From an uncultured Litoreibacter sp. (lineage in GTDB: Bacteria > Pseudomonadota > Alphaproteobacteria > Rhodobacterales > Rhodobacteraceae): a stretch of 64,000 bases of DNA. Below, piece after piece: positions 58,143 through 64,000 of this stretch; within the stretch, counting starts at the first letter, position 1; the number at the start of each line of letters is the position of its first letter. Under the pieces are notes generated by a model. The model worked only from the letters and a program-made list of their open reading frames with translations. It had not been told where the DNA came from and searched no databases. The stretch spans positions 1,488,001 to 1,552,000 of the forward strand of contig CANLVO010000001.1 in the NCBI GenBank assembly GCA_947494645.1, in the 5' to 3' direction. A program made the translations under genes and the position numbers.

Positions 58143-58588
58143 TCGTCGCTGCCTGACACGAATTTCAATAGCAGACTGACAAGGCTGACCGAGCTTTGCG
58201 TGTCCTCAATCTCGCCACCGGGATCAAGGTTGAACGGCGAGCCACCTGGAATGATCTCGACAAAACTGCCACCTAGCAACCCCTCAGACGAAATCGAGAT
58301 CGCGCTGTCATCCGGGATCTCAATGTCGTTTCTCACAGTAAAAGACGTATCCGCGCGAAACGTCTCCGCATTCAGATCAAGCCCCGTGACGGTCCCAACC
58401 TTCACGCCCGCCAACCTGACATCCGTTCCCACAGACACCCCCTCCGCCGAACGGAAGCTGGCCGACAAAGCGTAGCTGTCAGTGGATTGTGCGGCAAACC
58501 CGGTTTGCCCAGCCGCATAGAATACAAAAGCCGCGGCGACACCGAGCACCGCGGTTCCAACTAGAATTTCTGTCGTGTTTTCAGCCAT
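58139..58588 (-). CDS. mlaD: MlaD-family (MCE) lipid transport protein
   Basis: 149 residues from ATG 58588 (MAENTTEILVG). One N-terminal membrane helix (about 8-27) precedes an MCE domain: FRSAEGVSVGTDVRLAGVKVGTV and SISSEGLLGGSFVEIIPG. MlaD forms a hexameric ring that passes phospholipids between membranes. No mlaE or mlaF is in the window, so its partners lie elsewhere. It shares an operon with the DUF2155 gene and follows the NDUFA12-type gene by 20 bp. Confidence 0.9.
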   Translation of the reverse strand: MAENTTEILVGTAVLGVAAAFVFYAAGQTGFAAQSTDSYALSASFRSAEGVSVGTDVRLAGVKVGTVTGLDLNAETFRADTSFTVRNDIEIPDDSAISISSEGLLGGSFVEIIPGGSPFNLDPGGEIEDTQSSVSLVSLLLKFVSGSDE

Positions 58589-58608
58589 TTGATCCGCCCC
58601 TTGGCGTT

Positions 58609-58995
58609 TTACCCTTCGGGTGACCACGCCTCATAGTCACGCCGGTCTGCCGGTTCCGGTCGCCGGATCGAGCCCGCTGGCGCATAAGCCATTGGGGTCC
58701 CGGTTAGGTTTTCCTGATGCTCTTTTTCCCAGGCTTTACGCTTGAGCGGTGCTTCAGTCGGGGCGTCTTTGTAGGTGTGATGCAACCAGCCATGCCACTC
58801 CGGGCTGACCCGTGAGGCCTCCGCCTCGCCATTGTAGATCACCCAACGACGCTCACCATTGGCGGACTGATAGAAGATATTTCCTTCGTCATCCTCACCA
58901 ACTTTCTGACCGTTGCGCCACGTCCAAAACTGCGTGTTGAGCGTTTGCCCATTCCACCAGGTCACTGCGCGCAAGATCGAGTTGAGAATGCCCAT
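58609..58995 (-). CDS. NDUFA12-family subunit of NADH:ubiquinone oxidoreductase
   Basis: 128 residues from ATG 58995 ([16 protein letters not shown]). The NDUFA12 (B17.2) signature [20 protein letters not shown] and [20 protein letters not shown], then [10 protein letters not shown], is clear. In alphaproteobacteria it is an accessory subunit of complex I. It is encoded far from nuo genes and heads this small operon. Confidence 0.92.
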   Translation of the reverse strand: MGILNSILRAVTWWNGQTLNTQFWTWRNGQKVGEDDEGNIFYQSANGERRWVIYNGEAEASRVSPEWHGWLHHTYKDAPTEAPLKRKAWEKEHQENLTGTPMAYAPAGSIRRPEPADRRDYEAWSPEG

Positions 58996-59078
58996 CGGGG
59001 TGCCTCCAAATACGTTAGTTGAGATATGGCCCATGGGCGCGCGAAGGTCCAGTGGCAAGGCTCACGAACCGCGTGCCG

Positions 59079-59462
59079 TCATGCGCCTTTGTATGCCGTG
59101 ACCTCGATTTCGATCCTGTATTTTGGGTCGATCAGCCCACATTCCGTCATCGTGGCCGCTGGTGGATTGTCGCCGAACGCGGCCTTCAGCGCTGGCCAAC
59201 AGGCCTCGAACTCATGGCGGTCGGGCAGGATGTAGGCCACGCGCACAACATGCTCAAAGCCGCACCCGGCCTCTTGCAAGGCCTTTTTGATGATAGAGAG
59301 CGCGCTGTCGCATTGCGCCTTCGCACCCGCAGGCGGCTCGCCGTTTTCTTCCGGCGCCGCCACGGTGCCCGAGACATGGACCCAGTCGCCTGCGACCACG
59401 ACGCGGCAATAGCCGACCTTGGGTTCAAATGCCCCGCCGGAATGAATGCGTTTGATTGCCAT
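59079..59462 (-). CDS. RidA-family protein (reactive intermediate deaminase)
   Basis: 127 residues from ATG 59462 (MAIKRIHSGGAFEP). The YjgF/YER057c/UK114 fold is recognisable: GDWVHVSGTVA, CDSALSIIKKALQEAGCGFEHVVRVAYIL and VEVTAY near the end. The lineage may deaminate enamines, but the conserved Arg position should be checked. It lies upstream of the NDUFA12 gene by 83 bp and follows the clpX terminator. Confidence 0.9.
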   Translation of the reverse strand: MAIKRIHSGGAFEPKVGYCRVVVAGDWVHVSGTVAAPEENGEPPAGAKAQCDSALSIIKKALQEAGCGFEHVVRVAYILPDRHEFEACWPALKAAFGDNPPAATMTECGLIDPKYRIEIEVTAYKGA

Positions 59463-59479
59463 CTTGGTTCTCCTCATAG

Positions 59480-59511
59480 AAAAACCGGCTGCGTTTCAGC
59501 AACCGGTTTGC
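59480..59511 (-). terminator. Terminator after clpX
   Basis: On the minus strand AAACCGGTTGC pairs with GCAGCCGGTTT around TGAAAC, then TTTCTATG. It lies 20 bp after the clpX stop. Confidence 0.8.
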
Positions 59512-59531
59512 CGTTCTTCAAGCGAACATCC

Positions 59532-60797
59532 TTAGCCGGCTTCGGCTTCGGCCTTCTTTTTCTTTTCGCCGTAAATGATCAGCGGTTTGGCTTCGCGGCC
59601 AACAGCTTCCTCGTTGACGACGACCTCGTCGACACTTTCCAGACCGGGCAGGTCGAACATAGTGTCGAGCAGGATATCTTCCAGAATGGACCGCAGCCCC
59701 CGTGCGCCAGTTTTACGTTCGATTGCACGTTTGGAGATCGCGCTTAGCGCATCATCGGTGAACTTGAGATGCGCGTCTTCCAGCTCAAACAGTCGCTGGT
59801 ACTGTTTGACCAAGGCATTCTTGGGTTGCGTCAAGATAGTGACCAGCGCGTCTTCGTCCAAGTCTTCCAGCGTCGCGATAACCGGCAAGCGGCCGACGAA
59901 TTCCGGAATTAGACCAAATTTCAACAGGTCTTCAGGCTCAAGTTCTTGGAAGAACTCGCCGACGCCTTTGTTTTCTTCGTCCCGCACGTCAGCTCCGAAG
60001 CCCATGGCAGAGCCTTTGCCACGCTGCGCGATAATCTTTTCAAGGCCCGCGAATGCGCCACCGCAGATGAAGAGGATGTTCGTCGTGTCGACCTGCAGGA
60101 ATTCTTGCTGCGGATGCTTGCGGCCGCCTTGTGGCGGCACGGATGCAACCGTGCCTTCCATGATTTTCAGAAGCGCCTGCTGAACGCCTTCGCCCGACAC
60201 GTCGCGCGTGATAGACGGGTTATCAGACTTACGCGTAATCTTGTCGACCTCATCGATATAAACGATGCCGCGCTGTGCGCGCTCGACGTTATATTCTGAC
60301 GCCTGCAGAAGCTTGAGGATGATGTTTTCGACATCTTCACCGACATAGCCCGCTTCTGTCAGCGTCGTTGCATCCGCCATAGTAAACGGCACGTCCAGAA
60401 TGCGTGCCAGCGTTTGGGCCAGCAGTGTCTTACCGCAGCCCGTCGGGCCGATCAGCAAAATATTGGATTTCGCCAGCTCGATATCGCCGGATTTGGCGGA
60501 GTGGTTGAGCCGCTTATAGTGATTGTGAACCGCGACCGAGAGCACGCGTTTCGCGTGGCCCTGACCGATCACATAGTCATCCAAAACATCACAAATCTCT
60601 TGTGGGGTTGGAACGCCTTCGGAGGATTTCAGCCCGCCAGTTTTCGTCTCTTCGCGGATGATATCCATGCACAGCTCAACGCATTCATCGCAGATGAACA
60701 CCGTGGGGCCCGCAATGAGCTTGCGCACCTCATGCTGAGACTTTCCGCAGAAAGAACAGTAGAGGGTGTTTTTGCTGTCACCGGAATTGTTCGCCAT
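59532..60797 (-). CDS. clpX: ATP-dependent Clp protease ATP-binding subunit ClpX
   Basis: 421 residues from ATG 60797; GTG 60800 is directly before it. The zinc-binding domain has Cys pairs in [12 protein letters not shown] and [10 protein letters not shown]. The AAA+ domain shows Walker [13 protein letters not shown], Walker [12 protein letters not shown], the pore-loop region and [18 protein letters not shown]. It unfolds substrates for ClpP, encoded upstream on the same strand. Confidence 0.98.
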   Translation of the reverse strand: MANNSGDSKNTLYCSFCGKSQHEVRKLIAGPTVFICDECVELCMDIIREETKTGGLKSSEGVPTPQEICDVLDDYVIGQGHAKRVLSVAVHNHYKRLNHSAKSGDIELAKSNILLIGPTGCGKTLLAQTLARILDVPFTMADATTLTEAGYVGEDVENIILKLLQASEYNVERAQRGIVYIDEVDKITRKSDNPSITRDVSGEGVQQALLKIMEGTVASVPPQGGRKHPQQEFLQVDTTNILFICGGAFAGLEKIIAQRGKGSAMGFGADVRDEENKGVGEFFQELEPEDLLKFGLIPEFVGRLPVIATLEDLDEDALVTILTQPKNALVKQYQRLFELEDAHLKFTDDALSAISKRAIERKTGARGLRSILEDILLDTMFDLPGLESVDEVVVNEEAVGREAKPLIIYGEKKKKAEAEAG

Positions 60798-60920
60798 CAC
60801 ACACCTATCTGCGGTATCGCCAGGAAATTAACGCTATTGCCAGCCATACAATCGGCCAACACTTGTATTTGTCCGGAAGATTAGGCCAGCCACCAAGGAG
60901 GCACAATCCGAAAATCCCAG

Positions 60921-60958
60921 ACTTGGGCGCGGCAGAGTCTTTCCCGCAACGCCCAAGT
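60921..60958 (-). other. Hairpin between clpP and clpX
   Basis: ACTTGGGCG (60921-60929) pairs perfectly with CGCCCAAGT (60950-60958). On the minus strand there is no immediate T run. It lies just after clpP and may be a transcript stabiliser or weak terminator. Confidence 0.45.
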
Positions 60959-60984
60959 ATTTATCGCCGCCTATCGTGTTGGCA

Positions 60985-61611
60985 TTATGACTTTTCGTCG
61001 TCACTCGCGCGGCTGGTCACAATCTCGTCAAGGTGACCCCATTCCAGCGCCTCCTCAGGGGACATAAAGTTGTCCCGCTCCAGCGCTTTCTCGACCGATT
61101 TCACGCTTTGTCCGGTGTGTTTGGAGTAGATCTCGTTAAGCTGTTTCTTGAGCTTCAGGGTTTCTTCGGCGTGGATCTGAATATCTGTGGCTTGCCCCTG
61201 ATATCCGCCCGACGGCTGGTGCACCATGATCCGCGCGTTGGGCAGCGCAAACCGCATGCCAGGCTCACCCGAACAGGCCAACAGCGACCCCATGGACGCC
61301 GCCTGCCCGACAATCAAAGTCGAAACCTTCGGACGGATGTATTGCATCGTGTCGTAAATCGACAGACCCGCCGTCACCACGCCACCGGGCGAGTTGATAT
61401 ACATCGAGATGTCCTTTGACGGGTTTTCAGCCTCAAGGTGAAGAAGCTGCGCGACGATCAACTGGCTCATCCCGTCATGCACCGGGCCGTTGAGGAAAAT
61501 AATCCGCTCTTTCAGCAAGCGGGAGAAGATGTCGTAGGCGCGTTCGCCACGGCTGGTTTGCTCGACCACCATCGGCACGAGGTTCATGTAGGTTTCAATC
61601 GGATCGGTCAT
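60985..61611 (-). CDS. clpP: ATP-dependent Clp protease proteolytic subunit
   Basis: 208 residues from ATG 61611 ([19 protein letters not shown]), after GGCAGGCAGG; the frame to 61656 is a poor N-terminus. The catalytic Ser106 is in [11 protein letters not shown] and His131 in MVHQPSGG, with the Asp further on near WGHLDEI. It forms the tetradecameric chamber used by ClpX and ClpA. Together with aat in the same window it covers two parts of the N-end rule pathway. Confidence 0.98.
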   Translation of the reverse strand: MTDPIETYMNLVPMVVEQTSRGERAYDIFSRLLKERIIFLNGPVHDGMSQLIVAQLLHLEAENPSKDISMYINSPGGVVTAGLSIYDTMQYIRPKVSTLIVGQAASMGSLLACSGEPGMRFALPNARIMVHQPSGGYQGQATDIQIHAEETLKLKKQLNEIYSKHTGQSVKSVEKALERDNFMSPEEALEWGHLDEIVTSRASDDEKS

Positions 61612-61875
61612 AGCCTGCCTGCCTGTTTTGTCTGCACGTATGGGTGCGTTAGTCACGCGAGTTACGCGCGAAAGATGAAGATGACGTTAGTTGCGGAAGA
61701 ATCCGGCTGCAAGAGGCCGTTCCCGCAGGGTCGCCTGCTTGAAATGGGCGCGACCTCAGCATTATCAAGCGCCACGGAAGTTCTGCGACCCCGCTGGCGC
61801 AGAATGACTGTTTAAAACTTGGGATTAGTTCGGTTCTCGCTTGCTCCAAGTACTGCATGAGCTAAACTCTGCAAC

Positions 61876-63210
61876 ATGATGAAAAGCATTATCATTCCGT
61901 CTTTGTGTTCGTCACTCGCGGTGGCGATTTCTGCAGCGCCAGTTTGGGCCGATGGCCGCCCAAAGCCGCTCAGCAACAGCGACTTTATGGAGATTGACCT
62001 GCAAGAAGCGAAGCTAGGCCAATTGCTTTTCTACGACCCAATTCTGTCGGGGAACAAGAACATTTCCTGTGCAACCTGCCATCACCCGGAATTCGCAACG
62101 GGCGACGGGGTGTCACTTTCCATCGGCGAAGGCGGCATCGGTCTTGGGCCTGAACGACATCCCGATCCGCAAAATATGCCGGAGCAACGTATTCCACGGC
62201 ACGCCCAAGCGCTCTTCAACCTTGGCGCAAAAGAGTTCACCCGACTGTTCCACGACGGCCGTGTCGAAGTGGATGCCTCGCAACCCGGCGGCCTGCGCAC
62301 ACCGATGGACACGGATATGACCCAAGGTTTTGCCAATATGCTGTCCGCCCAAACCATGTTTCCCGTGCTGAGCGCCGACGAAATGGCAGGACATTACAGC
62401 GAGAATGACATCTCCAAAATGGTGCGCTCTGGCAGAATCACCGGGCCGGGTGGCGCGTGGGATTTGATTTCCAAACGCGTCGAGGCCATCCCTGAATACC
62501 GCGATCAGTTCAAAGCCATCTATCCTGAGATCAAGGCCGGCCGGGAGATCGCCTTCACCGATATTTCCAACGCGATCGCGGTGTTTATCGCCCATGAATG
62601 GCGCTCCGATACCGCGCCGTTTGACGCCTACCTTCGCGGTGGCGCCCTGCCTTCAAAAGCACAGGCCGGATATGATTTGTTTTACGGGGAAGCAGGATGC
62701 AGCGACTGCCATTCCGGCGCGCTTCAAACAGACCATGACTTTCACGCGATGGGTTTGCCGCAATTTGGCCCGGGCAAGGCCGCCCGGTTTGAAAGCCATC
62801 GCCGTGACATCGGCCGGATGCGGGTCACGGGGCTTCCCGAAGATGCGTACGCATTTCGTACACCCAGCTTGAGGAATGTCACAAAGACAGCGCCTTACGG
62901 GCATAACGGCGCTTACGCCGATCTCACGCAATTCCTGCCTGAGCATACTGATCCGAAAGGGTCCGTCGCGCGCTTTGAACGCGAGACTCCGGTCTTTCCA
63001 AAGTTTCAGGCCGATGACTGGTGGGTACTTGATCGCCCAGAGGAAACCCACGCAATCGCCGCAAGCGCAGTGAGCTACAAGGCTGATCTGTCCGAGGCGC
63101 AAATCGACCAAATCATCCTGTTCCTTGAAACTCTTGAAGATCCCGTTGCGCTGGAAGGACGGCTCGGCATTCCCGACCGTGTCCCAAGCGGCCTTAAGAT
63201 TGACCGGTAA
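61876..63210 (+). CDS. Di-heme cytochrome c peroxidase (MauG/CcpA type)
   Basis: 444 residues. A signal peptide covers about 1-25 (VAISAAPVWA). Two heme c motifs are present, Cys65-Ala-Thr-Cys-His69 and Cys275-Ser-Asp-Cys-His279. LGQLLFYDPILSGNKNISC and TPSLRNVTKTAPYGHNGAYA are typical of the BCCP/MauG family. It could reduce peroxide or, like MauG, oxidise a protein. It is convergent with an FG-GAP/ASPIC gene whose stop lies five bases away. Confidence 0.92.
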   Translation: MMKSIIIPSLCSSLAVAISAAPVWADGRPKPLSNSDFMEIDLQEAKLGQLLFYDPILSGNKNISCATCHHPEFATGDGVSLSIGEGGIGLGPERHPDPQNMPEQRIPRHAQALFNLGAKEFTRLFHDGRVEVDASQPGGLRTPMDTDMTQGFANMLSAQTMFPVLSADEMAGHYSENDISKMVRSGRITGPGGAWDLISKRVEAIPEYRDQFKAIYPEIKAGREIAFTDISNAIAVFIAHEWRSDTAPFDAYLRGGALPSKAQAGYDLFYGEAGCSDCHSGALQTDHDFHAMGLPQFGPGKAARFESHRRDIGRMRVTGLPEDAYAFRTPSLRNVTKTAPYGHNGAYADLTQFLPEHTDPKGSVARFERETPVFPKFQADDWWVLDRPEETHAIAASAVSYKADLSEAQIDQIILFLETLEDPVALEGRLGIPDRVPSGLKIDR

Positions 63211-63214
63211 AGCC

Positions 63215-64000
63215 TTATTTTTTCAATATAATTACGCGCCTATTGGCATCGAAAGCTTGCCACTCCGACAAGGACCCATCCGGCCAGAGCACCCGCAACT
63301 CCGCACTAACCGCGTCACCCAAACCAAAATGGAGCGCTGTGGCCTGCCCACTGGCATGACCGCCGCCAACCGTCACTTCCTGCTCCTGCGACACGCCGCC
63401 TGCGCGAAGTTCGACCCAAGCGCCAACCGCATTCAGATTGGCCCCCGATAAGCGCGGCGACACCGCGATCCAGTTGCCTGCGTTTTGTGTCACATTTTCG
63501 TATAGCTCCGCCTCCGCACGGCGGTTGACCACGACAATATCCAGCAAACCGTCATTGTTGAGATCAACCAGCCCCGCCCCGCGCGAACGTGCGAAATTTG
63601 CGATGCCCGCGACATCGCCTGCCTCCGTAAAAATGCCGTCTGCGCCTTGCATGAGCAGGTTGTTGGGATCCTTGGTTGCAAGGCCCGGCATCTGATCGAC
63701 GTTGCCTTTGGCAATGAACAGATCCGGACGGGTGTCGTTGTTCACATCCCCAAACTGTGCATGCCAGCCGGTCGATGGCCTGCCATCATCACCGGTATAG
63801 GGTCGATGCGCATAGGACCCGATGCCAAACGGAGCCGCTTCGTACCCCGTATCACTGGCAATCTGCATCAGTTGGTCACCCATCGAGGTCAAAACCACCT
63901 CAGGACGACCGTCCCCAGTAATGTCACGCGACGCGATCCCCATGCCCCAAATGCTGATCGGCTTCCAGCCGTCACCTTGCATCAGTGTTAGGTCCGGCAT
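63215..64000 (-). CDS. FG-GAP repeat protein with ASPIC/UnbV C-terminal domain (CRTAC1-like), partial
   Basis: 261 residues; the frame is open to the window edge, so the true start is probably outside. FG-GAP/VCBS blades are seen in GIASRDITGDGRPEVVLTS, FGDVNNDTRPDLFIAKG and GLVDLNNDGLLDIVVVN (Ca-binding D-x-N-x-D). The C-terminal 90 residues are an ASPIC/UnbV domain (NWIAVSPRLSGANLNAVGAW ... LHFGLGDA, VLWPDGSLSEWQ). Such proteins are secreted and of unknown function. Confidence 0.88.
   Translation of the reverse strand: MPDLTLMQGDGWKPISIWGMGIASRDITGDGRPEVVLTSMGDQLMQIASDTGYEAAPFGIGSYAHRPYTGDDGRPSTGWHAQFGDVNNDTRPDLFIAKGNVDQMPGLATKDPNNLLMQGADGIFTEAGDVAGIANFARSRGAGLVDLNNDGLLDIVVVNRRAEAELYENVTQNAGNWIAVSPRLSGANLNAVGAWVELRAGGVSQEQEVTVGGGHASGQATALHFGLGDAVSAELRVLWPDGSLSEWQAFDANRRVIILKK

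Overview
The window is one chromosomal stretch of a marine-type alphaproteobacterium of the Rhodobacterales (Roseobacter-like Rhodobacteraceae). I infer this from the gene content and order: a gene transfer agent (GTA) remnant beside cysE, PDH genes with a lipoyl domain on E1-beta, a complex I NDUFA12-type subunit, an acetate-linked ScfR regulator, a tig-linked tRNA-Leu, and high GC with Rhodobacterales-style start codons. I cannot name the genus. There is no plasmid, prophage, IS element, CRISPR array or rRNA operon.

Layout. 1-1.5 kb: end of purL, then bolA, a previously uncalled 52-residue membrane protein, and grxD, overlapping end to end. 1.7-12.3 kb: a central carbon block (tkt, zapA, gap1, rpiB, gap2, pgk, fba) interrupted by one lower-GC membrane protein gene. 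LacI-type palindromes precede gap1, gap2 and fba. 12.5-16.6 kb: ftsB and the pyruvate dehydrogenase genes pdhA-pdhB-pdhC, the latter preceded by a perfect 18-bp palindrome. 16.7-21.2 kb: cysE and a collapsed GTA cluster, in which the terminase gene is fused in frame to the C-terminal half of the gp15 baseplate gene. 21.5-28.3 kb: mltG and the fatty acid synthesis genes fabF, acpP, fabG, fabD, with two opposite-strand genes inside. 28.4-33.0 kb: a cytochrome b561-YceI fusion and a second YceI protein flanking a tetronate catabolic cassette (otnK, otnC, otnI). 33.3-36.8 kb: rpsF-rpsR-rplI, trigger factor and tRNA-Leu(UAG). 37.1-41.2 kb: a Hint-domain protein, split nnrD and nnrE genes, and glnB-glnA.

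41.3-54.6 kb reads as an acetate or short-chain acyl module: an orphan FliM/SPOA protein, a CrbS-like transporter-histidine kinase, a two-TM small protein, a stand-alone receiver and an ScfR regulator on one strand, facing an ABC importer and acetyl-CoA synthetase on the other. 55-64 kb: accB-accC-aat, DUF2155-mlaD-NDUFA12, a RidA protein, clpX and clpP, and a di-heme peroxidase next to a truncated FG-GAP/ASPIC gene.

The items I would look at first are the GTA gp2-gp15 fusion, the bolA-membrane protein-grxD overlap, the acetate module with its orphan SPOA protein, and an 87-bp ungapped repeat carrying paired TTTTGTACAAAA palindromes, found once before gap2 and once over the aat start codon. 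All assignments come from reading the sequence. No database search was run.
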